Both the position numbers and the translations under genes were made by a program. The notes beneath the pieces were generated by a model, which saw only the letters and a list, made by a program, of their open reading frames with translations, had not been told where the DNA came from and did not search any database. A stretch of DNA of 64,000 nt, taken from NCBI GenBank assembly GCA_020636215.1, contig JACJYG010000007.1:124001-188000 (forward strand), in the 5' to 3' direction. Below are positions 50,467-58,049 of this stretch, piece after piece. This stretch comes from Lewinellaceae bacterium (GTDB lineage Bacteria; Bacteroidota; Bacteroidia; Chitinophagales; Saprospiraceae). Position 1 is the first letter of the stretch. Each line of letters opens with the position of its first letter.

Positions 50467-50686
50467 CTCGACGTATCAGACATATGAGACGTACCAGGCC
50501 TACCAGACACACGAGACGACCAGACGCACCAGACCCGTCCGTCTGGCCAGCCGGATAAATCTCTGCGAGCCGGGCAAGCACACCAGACACACGAGACGAC
50601 CAGACGTACCAGACCTACCAGACCTACCAGACGTACCAGACCCACCAGACGTACCAGGCCTACCAGGCCTACCAGACCCACCGGCC
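50462..50686. repeat. 9-bp tandem array (GACnnACCA words) abutting the dnaE start
   Basis: Units such as GACGTACCA, GACCTACCA, GACCCACCA and GACACACGA in two runs. Between the runs is the block shared (inverted) with 10.87 kb. The last unit ends at the base before the ATG context of dnaE, so it must lie in the leader or untranslated region. Confidence 0.85.
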
Positions 50687-53600
50687 ATGCACCTCAACTG
50701 CCACACCTACTACAGCCTGCGTTACGGAACGCTCTCGCCGGAAGCACTCGTCCAACGGGCGAAGCGTTGGGGGATAGATGCGCTGGCATTGACGGACATT
50801 AACAATACGAGCTGTGCCGGTGAATTTATGCGCCTGTGTGAGCAGGAGGGCATCCGGCCGGTGGTGGGTGTTGAGTTCAGAGAGGAGGATCGCTGCCTCT
50901 ATATCGGGTTGGCGAAAAATGCCGAGGGCTTTTACGAGTTAAATAAATTGCTGACCGATTGTTCGCTGGCGGGTAAGCCTCTGCCTGAAGTCCCGCCTCC
51001 TATGGTCAATACCTGGATTATCTATCCCCGCCTGTGGAAGCCCATCCGGGAGTTTCGGGAGAACGAATTGCTGGGCATCCGCCCCGAACATGTAGCGCGC
51101 CTTTTTGCTCATGAGCTGTTACAGTTTCAGCACAAGCTCGTCGTGCTCAGCCCTGCCACATTTGTCGATGAGGAAGGCTACGAACTGCATCGCCTGCTGC
51201 GCGCTATCGGCCTTAATACCATCATCACCAGGCTGTCGCCCAAAAATGTGGCCAAGCCCACCGAGCGCCTGATACCGCCCGATACCCTGCGGTCCTATTA
51301 CCAGCACTACCCTCAGATACTCCACAATACCCGGCGCATTCTGGATAGCTGCTACTTCCGATTCGAGCCCGGCCTGCACCTCAACCGCCAAACTTTCACC
51401 GGCAGCAAGGAAGGGGACTTCAGGCTGCTGGAAAAGCTGGCGCTCAACGGCTGTGAACGGCGATACAGCCCGCAGGACAAGCAGGCGCTGGAACGGGTGA
51501 AACGCGAGCTGATCGCCATCCGGGATCAGGACTTCTGTTCCTATTTTCTCATTACCTGGGACATTGTGCGCTACGCCCATGCTGCCGGCTATCACCACGT
51601 GGGGCGGGGCAGCGGCGCCAATTCCATTGTAGCCTATTGCCTGTATATCACTGATGTGGACCCCTTGGAGCTAGGCTTGTACTTTGAGCGTTTCATCAAC
51701 CCCTTTCGCAGTTCACCACCCGATTTCGACATCGATTTCTCCTGGGATGAGCGTGATGATGTAACGGATTACATCTTTAAGCGCTATGGCCGGGAGCATA
51801 CGGCGCTGTTGGCCACCTACAGTACTTTTCAGGGGCGGGCTATTGTGCGGGAATTGGGTAAGGTGTATGGCCTGCCCAAGGACGAGGTCGACAAGATCGT
51901 CGCGAACCCTTTCCAACCGGAGGAACACCATGAGCTGGCGAAAACCATTCTGCACTACGGGCGCAAGCTGGAAGGTTTCCCCAACCATTTGTCGATCCAT
52001 GCCGGCGGAGTGCTCATCTCCGAAAAGCCGATCAACTACCATACGGCCCTGCAGATGATGCCCAAGGGCTTCCCCGTCACTCATTTCGACATGCACCACG
52101 CCGAGGAACTGGGGTTCCATAAGTATGACGTGCTCAGCCAGCGCGGCCTGGGGCACATCAAGGATGCGGTGGAATTGATTAAACAGAACCAGGGCCAGGC
52201 GGTAGATGTGCATGATATCGGGCGCATCAAGCAAGATGAAAAGGTGAAGGCACAGTTGCGCTCCGGCAACTGTATGGGCTGTTTTTACATCGAGTCGCCG
52301 GCCATGCGGGGGCTGCTCAAGAAGCTGCAATGTGATAACTACCTACATCTGGTGGCCGCCAGTTCCATCATCCGGCCGGGGGTGGCCAAATCGGGTATGA
52401 TGAAAGCGTACATCCGGCGTTTTCACCATCCTCACAACTTCCGGTACCTGCATCCGGTTTTTGAGGAGCAGCTGGGCGAGACCTTCGGTGTGATGGTCTA
52501 TCAGGAGGATGTGATGAAGATCGTGCACCACTTCGCCGGCCTGGGGCTGGGAGAGAGCGATATACTGCGGCGCATCATGTCGGGTAAGAAATTCAAGGAC
52601 GATACCTTCGAACGCCTGCGTCGGCAATACTTTGACAACTGCCGGGCGCGCGGCTACTCCGATGCGCTGGCGCAGGAAGTGTGGCGGCAGATCGAGAGCT
52701 TCTCGGGTTATTCCTTCTGCAAGGCCCATTCGGCCAGCTTTGCGGTGGAGAGTTTCCAGAGCCTTTACCTCAAGGCTTACTTTCCCCTGGAGTTTATGGT
52801 AGCCGTCATCAACAACTTTGGTGGCTTTTACCAGACAGAATACTATTTCCATGAGGCGCGGATGGCCGGCGGCATCATCCACGCACCCTGCGTCAACAAC
52901 AGTCAGTATCTCACAACGATCAAGGGGAAGGATCTTTACATTGGCTTCGTACACCTGCATGGCATGGAGCGGCAGGTGGCGCACCGCATCGTGTCACAAC
53001 GTGCGCAAGGCGGGCCTTTTCGAAGCCTTGAGGATTTCGTCAACCGCCTGCCCATCACGACCGAGCAATTGGAGATCCTCATCCGCATCGGGGCATTCCG
53101 CTTTACGGGAAAGAGTAAATACGAACTGATGTGGGAGAAAAATGCCGTGTTCAATCCCAAAGAGCGCTGGGATGGCTCGTTGTCGCTATTTGAAGACACG
53201 GAGGCAAGTGGGAAGTGGGAAGTCGGAAGTGGGAAGTGGGAAGTCGGAAGTGGGAATGATCGAAGCTTCCTTCCGACTTCCGACTTCCGACTTCCCACTT
53301 CCCAAAGCCAATCCTTCGACGAGATCGAATTGCTTGGTTTCCCCCTCTGTTCCCCTTTCGAATTACTGGAGCAGCAGCATTGCCACGACTGCATTTCCCA
53401 GGCTGCCCGCCTGGGCGAGCTGGTGGGGCGTGGCGTCAAGATTCTGGGCTACTACGTCTGCAAAAAGGATGTACGCGCCAGCAACGGCCAACTCATGGCC
53501 TTCGGTACCTGGCTCGGGCGGGACGGCCATTTTTTCGACACCACCCACTTCCCGGCTTTCCTCAAACACTTTCCTTTTCGGGGCAAAGGCATTTACAAGA

Positions 53601-53692
53601 TCGAAGGCAAGGTGGTGGAAGAGTTTGGCTTTCCGAGTATCGAGGTGATGAAGATGGAACGGCTGCCGTTTGTGAAAGATGAAAGGTATTAG
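50687..53692 (+). CDS. dnaE2: error-prone DNA polymerase III alpha subunit (DnaE2-like)
   Basis: 1001 residues from ATG 50,687; the frame open upstream is array sequence. The PHP domain starts MHLNCHTYYSLRYGTLSPEA; the first PHP metal His is Asn, so PHP activity is doubtful. Palm catalytic region: YHHVGRGSGANSIVAYCLYI and SSPPDFDIDFSWDERDDVTD with the PDFDID acids. Finger and thumb parts include HLSIHAGGVLISEKPINYHT and FSGYSFCKAHSASFAVESFQ. The tandem HhH/OB part ends near RGKGIYKIEGKVVEEFGF. At ~840-874 a Gly/Ser/Lys-rich insert derives from an inverted repeat. It probably extends lesions with DinB. Shorter than classical DnaE. Confidence 0.88.
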   Translation: MHLNCHTYYSLRYGTLSPEALVQRAKRWGIDALALTDINNTSCAGEFMRLCEQEGIRPVVGVEFREEDRCLYIGLAKNAEGFYELNKLLTDCSLAGKPLPEVPPPMVNTWIIYPRLWKPIREFRENELLGIRPEHVARLFAHELLQFQHKLVVLSPATFVDEEGYELHRLLRAIGLNTIITRLSPKNVAKPTERLIPPDTLRSYYQHYPQILHNTRRILDSCYFRFEPGLHLNRQTFTGSKEGDFRLLEKLALNGCERRYSPQDKQALERVKRELIAIRDQDFCSYFLITWDIVRYAHAAGYHHVGRGSGANSIVAYCLYITDVDPLELGLYFERFINPFRSSPPDFDIDFSWDERDDVTDYIFKRYGREHTALLATYSTFQGRAIVRELGKVYGLPKDEVDKIVANPFQPEEHHELAKTILHYGRKLEGFPNHLSIHAGGVLISEKPINYHTALQMMPKGFPVTHFDMHHAEELGFHKYDVLSQRGLGHIKDAVELIKQNQGQAVDVHDIGRIKQDEKVKAQLRSGNCMGCFYIESPAMRGLLKKLQCDNYLHLVAASSIIRPGVAKSGMMKAYIRRFHHPHNFRYLHPVFEEQLGETFGVMVYQEDVMKIVHHFAGLGLGESDILRRIMSGKKFKDDTFERLRRQYFDNCRARGYSDALAQEVWRQIESFSGYSFCKAHSASFAVESFQSLYLKAYFPLEFMVAVINNFGGFYQTEYYFHEARMAGGIIHAPCVNNSQYLTTIKGKDLYIGFVHLHGMERQVAHRIVSQRAQGGPFRSLEDFVNRLPITTEQLEILIRIGAFRFTGKSKYELMWEKNAVFNPKERWDGSLSLFEDTEASGKWEVGSGKWEVGSGNDRSFLPTSDFRLPTSQSQSFDEIELLGFPLCSPFELLEQQHCHDCISQAARLGELVGRGVKILGYYVCKKDVRASNGQLMAFGTWLGRDGHFFDTTHFPAFLKHFPFRGKGIYKIEGKVVEEFGFPSIEVMKMERLPFVKDERY
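53205..53305. repeat. inverted GGGAAGTCGGAAG repeat inserted in frame inside dnaE2
   Basis: The left arm has repeated GGGAAGTCGGAAGTG. A 10-bp centre is followed by the right arm of CTTCCGACTTCCGACTTCC and CCACTTCCC. Length keeps the frame, adding a sequence like SGKWEVGSGKWEVGSG then LPTSDFRLPTS to the protein. The same words occur at 39,603-39,680. Confidence 0.88.
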
Positions 53693-53859
53693 TTGGAGAT
53701 GCTAAAGATGGAGCGCAAGCCTTCAGTTATCCATCCTTAGCATCTCCTGTATCAACTGCCCGTAGGGCCTGGTATCAATCGCGGCCATATGGGCGGGATG
53801 AGCATCCAAGCTGGGTGCTAAGTCGGTAGCCCGGTTAACCGGGCATCAAAAATCCGGAT

Positions 53860-54546
53860 TCACTTTCCTCCCATCATCTCGGAGAAGTCTTTCACTTCAT
53901 AGTCTTTAGGCCGCTCGAACTCCGTAGCATCCACTTTAGTATCGTCCAGTTTGGTAGCCATCATGGTCAGCATCATACCCGTTTGCGGGATGGCCACCTC
54001 CACGCGCAGGGGGAAGCCGGGTAGATTGGTGCTGGACAGCGGGCCGTTGTTGAGCTGATTCATACCGGGCGCATCAATTTGAGGAGCCTTCAGCGCCTCC
54101 GTGATCCAGATGTACTGCATGGTTTCCTGGCCATCCTGCATTATAGGCAGTTTATATTTCTGACAGGAGTAGCCCAGGATTTCCATCGTCCCTTCTTCTT
54201 TTACCGGTTTGGAGGCATCCATATCCTCCGCCGCATTTTCTATATCCGCCTCTTTCATCAGATACACGGCCTGTTCGCTTTCCTTAACCACAAAGGATTC
54301 GCCGGTTTGGCCATTGACGATAATACGGCCCATCATTTCGCCCATCATGCCGCCTTCCATGGTCGTCATCATGCTTTTGTCACCGTATTTGATCACCATT
54401 TTTTCCGGAAGGAAGGCTGCCATCATCTCGGCGCCTTCGCCTTGCATCTCGTAGGCGTATTCCACTGTACCGTAAAAGGTTTTCTGGGCGGAAATCGCCG
54501 TAGCGCTGCATGCCAGCAGCAATGCAAAGAAGATTGTTGATCTCAT
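53860..54546 (-). CDS. exported DUF4412-like protein
   Basis: 228 residues from MRSTIFFALLLACSATAIS, a signal peptide. It is unusually rich in Met (MMTTMEGGMMGEMMGRIIV, TGMMLTMMATKLD). The core pattern (FYGTVEYAYEMQGEGAEM, MVIKYGDKSMMTTM, VMEILGYSCQKYKL-like EGTMEILGYSCQKYKLPI) matches the DUF4412/GLPGLI-type secreted proteins of Bacteroidota. It is probably periplasmic; Met-rich stretches could bind copper or resist oxidation, but that is a guess. A 9-bp array lies just upstream. Confidence 0.78.
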   Translation of the reverse strand: MRSTIFFALLLACSATAISAQKTFYGTVEYAYEMQGEGAEMMAAFLPEKMVIKYGDKSMMTTMEGGMMGEMMGRIIVNGQTGESFVVKESEQAVYLMKEADIENAAEDMDASKPVKEEGTMEILGYSCQKYKLPIMQDGQETMQYIWITEALKAPQIDAPGMNQLNNGPLSSTNLPGFPLRVEVAIPQTGMMLTMMATKLDDTKVDATEFERPKDYEVKDFSEMMGGK

Positions 54547-54649
54547 AATTTTGTTTTTGTGAAGCTGCAAGATACGGCTTTTTTGAGGATACTGTCTCTA
54601 AGCTTTACAGTCCTGATACTATCGATGCTATAGGCCTCTGTGGCCATTC

Positions 54650-54732
54650 GAGCATCCATAGTATCTACAGTATCAACAGCATCAGCCGTATCTACAGTAT
54701 CTACAGTATCTACAGTATCTACAGCATACAGC
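54650..54732. repeat. 9-bp tandem array (AGTATCTAC words)
   Basis: AGTATCTAC repeated, mixed with AGTATCAAC and AGCATCAGC; same family as 3,368-3,434. It lies between the upstream start of the DUF4412-like gene and the 3' end of the oxidoreductase gene. Confidence 0.85.
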
Positions 54733-54733
54733 A

Positions 54734-55822
54734 TCAATCAAGAACCACCCGCTCCCCCTTGGCCGCGGCCTCATATACCGCCTCTATCACTCTGATATCC
54801 CTCAACCCCTCTTCTCCTGGCGCCAGCATAGGCCGCCCTTCCAATATGGCCAGGGCGTCATCATCCATCTGTTTGGCCTGCTGGTTAGGAATTCGGGCGT
54901 CGAAGCGGCGGCCATCGCTGGCTTCGCCGCGGATACCATTATATGCCTGAAAAGGTTGTAATTGCACCCAGCCATTCTCGTAGGTGACGTGCAGGCTATT
55001 CATGCTCTGCCCGAAGCTGGTGGCGCACTCGGCACGGGCGCCGCTGGGGAATTCCAGCTCAAAGTGTGTCGTTTCATCCACTTCGGTATAGATATCTGGC
55101 CGGGTAGTACTGTGCCGCGCCGTCACGGCAATGGGCTCTTCGCCCGTGCAGTAGCGGGCGGCCTGCAGGGTGTAGACGCCCATGTCGTACATGGCGCCGC
55201 CGCCCATCGCCTTTTTCTGTTTCCAATGATCAGCGCGGCCGTCGTAGTAGCCGGCAGAGGCTTTCACCAGTTTTGGGGCGCCAAATACCTTTTCCCTCCC
55301 GATGCGAATGATCTCCTGGGTGTTGGGCTCGTGTTGCATACGATAACCGATGGCCAGAGATACTTTGTTTTCACGGCAGGCCCGGATGGCGGCTTCGCAT
55401 TCGGCCACCGTTTTTGCCATGGGCTTTTCGCAGAAAACCTGCTTGCCGGCATTGGCGGCGCGCACGCAGTATTCGGAATGCATCGAGCTGGGCAGCACTA
55501 CGTATACAATGTCGATATCCGGATTGTTGGCAATCTCGTCGAAGTTCTGATAATTGTAAACGTTACGGTCCGGAATGCCATATTCCCTTTGCCAACGTGG
55601 GATCTTGTCCGGCGTGCCGGTGACGATGCCGGCCAGGTAACAGTGCTGAGTGAGCTGCAACGCAGGGGCCAGCAGGTCGGTGCTGTAATACCCCAGGCCG
55701 ACGAGCGCAACGCCCAGGCGTGCTTTCTTCGGCCGGCACAGGATGTTGGGCAGCAACAGGGCGCCGGCGCCCAGAGACAGGGTTTGGATAAACTCGCGAC
55801 GGGTAGAGTGGGGTAGGGGCAT
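54734..55822 (-). CDS. Gfo/Idh/MocA-family oxidoreductase with Tat signal
   Basis: 362 residues from MPLPHSTRREFIQTLSLGAG. STRREFIQTL is a twin-arginine signal, so a folded, cofactor-loaded enzyme is sent to the periplasm. The NAD(P) fold starts LGVALVGLGYYSTDLLAPAL (GxGxxx). The sugar-binding domain has VFCEKPMAKTVAECEAAIR (the EKP motif) and GGGAMYDMGVYTLQAARYCTG, with the usual Lys and His/Tyr. Likely oxidises or reduces a sugar or inositol. The upstream ORF extension (~17 codons) is not needed. Confidence 0.9.
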   Translation of the reverse strand: MPLPHSTRREFIQTLSLGAGALLLPNILCRPKKARLGVALVGLGYYSTDLLAPALQLTQHCYLAGIVTGTPDKIPRWQREYGIPDRNVYNYQNFDEIANNPDIDIVYVVLPSSMHSEYCVRAANAGKQVFCEKPMAKTVAECEAAIRACRENKVSLAIGYRMQHEPNTQEIIRIGREKVFGAPKLVKASAGYYDGRADHWKQKKAMGGGAMYDMGVYTLQAARYCTGEEPIAVTARHSTTRPDIYTEVDETTHFELEFPSGARAECATSFGQSMNSLHVTYENGWVQLQPFQAYNGIRGEASDGRRFDARIPNQQAKQMDDDALAILEGRPMLAPGEEGLRDIRVIEAVYEAAAKGERVVLD

Positions 55823-56054
55823 ATACGTAATGGTTTTTATGGCTGAATGGCTTTTACCCGGCAAACTCAACAAGTGTAAGGAAGGCCGGTATTATTGTTG
55901 GGCTGGAGAGAGGCCTCTTTAAGAAGCTTCTAAGCCAGTTATATGATAATACAACTGTAGCCCTATCTAAAGATAGCGTTTTTTCCCAAAAGCTGTATTG
56001 AAACAAATTATTTGCCATTTTTTGTTGCATGTATTCTAAACTCCCCGTATCTTC

Positions 56055-56112
56055 CATTCAACCATTTTTAACCGGCTCTTTAGAGACGGTCAACCATCAA
56101 CCATTCAATCCC
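56055..56112. repeat. CCATTCAACC words including a 19-bp block shared with 19.27 kb
   Basis: AACCATTTTTAACCGGCTC at 56,060-56,078 is identical to 19,269-19,287, followed in both cases by a TAGAG word. More CAACCATTCAATCC words run up to the next start codon. Confidence 0.75.
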
Positions 56113-57000
56113 ATGCCTCTCCATCTCCCTTTCGGCCTGCGCGACGGCCGTTTACTCAGTATAGAAGAAGCCGCCCGAGGCCTGGCTTGCGGCTGCATCT
56201 GTCCGGCTTGCCAGGAGCCATTGGTCGCGAAAAAAGGCGCCCGCCATGCCCATCATTTTGCGCACCACCGGGGTAGCAGTTGTGCCTACGGCCTGGAGAC
56301 CGCCCTCCATCTCAAAGCCAAAGAAATACTGGAGCAGGCCCGCCGTATTACTCTGCCGCCGGTATTCCTGCATCGCCAGCAGCAGCCGTTGTTTCGTGCA
56401 CAGCTCATTCGGTTCGATAAAGTTCGGGTGGAGCAATATCTGGATGGTATAGTGCCCGACCTTGTGCTGGAAGCGGGGCCTAAACGCCTGCTCCTGGAAA
56501 TCGCGGCCACTCATCCTGCCCCTGAGAAAAAACGCAGGCGCCTGCAACAACTGGGCTGGCCTGCTCTGGAGATAGACATCTTGCCCCTGGCCCGCGATTT
56601 ACTTCATGACTTCAGCCGTGGGTTTACATCATTCAGCGATGGGCTTATTCATGGGCTGGCCCACAAGCGATGGCTCTTCCATCCCAAAAAACAAGGGATC
56701 GAATACCGCCTGCGCAAGGAAGCGGCTGCCCGCCCGGTGCGCCACCGCTATTTCAAAGGCTACCACGGCTACCTGGTACCCGATTGCCCCTTGAACAAAC
56801 GGCGTTGGCGTTCCGGCTTCCGCGAAGGGAAAAGTTACGCGCTACTCTGGCAGGACTGCCTCTACTGCCCCCAATGCCTGGAGATCAACTTCCATAACGA
56901 AACAGTGGGCTATCGGCTCAGCCCCCAGGAGCCCAAAACGGTGTGCTGTTGGGGGCACCTCCCGCTGCCCCGGGCGCCGGAATGGGTTAGTACGGTGTAG
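56113..57000 (+). CDS. competence protein CoiA-like
   Basis: 295 residues from MPLHLPFGLRDGRLLSIEEA. The frame is open further upstream only through repeat sequence. The N-terminal zinc-finger-like part is CGCICPACQEPLVAKKGARH followed by HHFAHHRGSSC, as in CoiA homologues. A PD-(D/E)xK nuclease-like core follows: EQYLDGIVPDLVLEAGPKRL then LLLEIAATHPAPEKKRRRLQ, with a D...E-x-A layout. The C-terminal ~100 residues have further Cys (CLYCPQCLEINFHNE). CoiA works with RecA in transformation; here neither partner nor competence genes are in view. Confidence 0.8.
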   Translation: MPLHLPFGLRDGRLLSIEEAARGLACGCICPACQEPLVAKKGARHAHHFAHHRGSSCAYGLETALHLKAKEILEQARRITLPPVFLHRQQQPLFRAQLIRFDKVRVEQYLDGIVPDLVLEAGPKRLLLEIAATHPAPEKKRRRLQQLGWPALEIDILPLARDLLHDFSRGFTSFSDGLIHGLAHKRWLFHPKKQGIEYRLRKEAAARPVRHRYFKGYHGYLVPDCPLNKRRWRSGFREGKSYALLWQDCLYCPQCLEINFHNETVGYRLSPQEPKTVCCWGHLPLPRAPEWVSTV

Positions 57001-57288
57001 GCGGAGCGGTATATCTGCACATCTAATGCCTTGTATGCCAATTTTTTTAGGCCGTCAGCGCGTTGCTAACCTGCCTTCGGAGCGCACATCAACGCCGGTG
57101 AAGTATCACCAAATAAATGTAGCTGTGAAATTTCTACGCCCCAATATATTTGCCTACCTTTCCGCCCGCTTGCCACGCTATTGGCAAGTCATTACAACAG
57201 GCAATTGCGCCCTTTAACCCTCGATCCCAATTGAGGGCTCTACACAACCTTACTCCCGATTTCAATCGGGGGTCGTAAACCAATCCTC
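57001..57288. other. gap upstream of slyD
   Basis: About 290 bp. Near 57,230-57,275 there is an inverted AATTGAGG / AATCGGGG-type stretch (CCCGATTTCAATCGGG is a short palindrome at ~57,254-57,270). No gene can be supported. Confidence 0.4.
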
Positions 57289-57795
57289 ATGACTATAAGT
57301 AATAACAAAGTAGTTACCCTGCACTACAAACTCCAGGAAGGAGATGCTACGGGTGAACTGGTTGAAGAAACCTTCGGCAGCGACCCACTGGTATTCCTTT
57401 ACGGCGTAGGGCAGATGATCCCCGAATTTGAAAGCCAGTTGTCAGGCAAAAAGGCAGGTGACGCCTTTTCCTTTGGCATCAACAGCGAAGAAGCTTACGG
57501 AGAATACGATCCGGATGCCGTGGTCGCCATCCCGAAGGACACTTTTGTTGTCGATGGGAAACTGGACGAAACCCTTCTCCAGGAAGGTAAAGTAATCCCC
57601 ATGCGTGACCCCGACGGCAATCAGTTGCTGGGTACCATAATGGAAATAAAGGAGGAAGAGGTCGTTATGGATTTTAACCACCCCATGGCGGGCGCCGACC
57701 TGTTCTTTACGGTTAGTATCGAGGAGGTAAGGGATGCCACTGAATCCGAAATTGAGCACGGCCATGTACATGGCGCGGGCGGGCACCACCATTAA
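57289..57795 (+). CDS. slyD: FKBP-type peptidyl-prolyl isomerase (SlyD-like)
   Basis: 168 residues. The FKBP domain is split by the insert-in-flap domain. VTLHYKLQEGDATGELVEET and PLVFLYGVGQMIPEFESQLSG are the FK506-fold strands and helix. FGINSEEAYGEYDPDAVVAI opens the flap with the conserved Y-G. VVMDFNHPMAGADLFFTVSI closes the FKBP fold. The C-terminus HGHVHGAGGHHH is the metal-binding tail of SlyD (shorter than in E. coli). It acts as a cytosolic folding helper and may donate nickel. Confidence 0.94.
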   Translation: MTISNNKVVTLHYKLQEGDATGELVEETFGSDPLVFLYGVGQMIPEFESQLSGKKAGDAFSFGINSEEAYGEYDPDAVVAIPKDTFVVDGKLDETLLQEGKVIPMRDPDGNQLLGTIMEIKEEEVVMDFNHPMAGADLFFTVSIEEVRDATESEIEHGHVHGAGGHHH

Positions 57796-57837
57796 TATCT
57801 CAGGGGGGCGTCGCACCTGCTGAGCGGAGCGATGCTA

Positions 57838-57995
57838 TTGATACTTCTTTTTGGCCTGTCCAGGCCAAAAAAGATACTGAGGCCCTTCGGGCGGATGATG
57901 CTATTGATAGAGGCAAAGGATCAAAAGTATTCCTAGGCTGGTATCCATAGAACCACCTACTACCCGAAGGGCATCCCGCCCGTAAAGGCGAGAGG
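57838..57995. repeat. composite intergenic repeat related to 3.2 kb
   Basis: GATACTTCTTTTTGGCC...GGCCAAAAAAGATACT (hairpin 57,848-57,872), then CCTTCGGGCGGATGATGCTA, and later CCCGAAGGGCATCCCGCCC. The first two parts match the 3,195-3,300 element in order. Confidence 0.7.
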
Positions 57996-58049
57996 AGCAT
58001 CCAACTTGGGCGTTAACCAAGCTTCAGGCTTCAGGCTTAGGATATTAGC

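Noticed and set aside
50456..50686. N-terminal extension of dnaE2
   Set aside because: It is array sequence; the PHP domain start (MHLNCH) is at 50,687.
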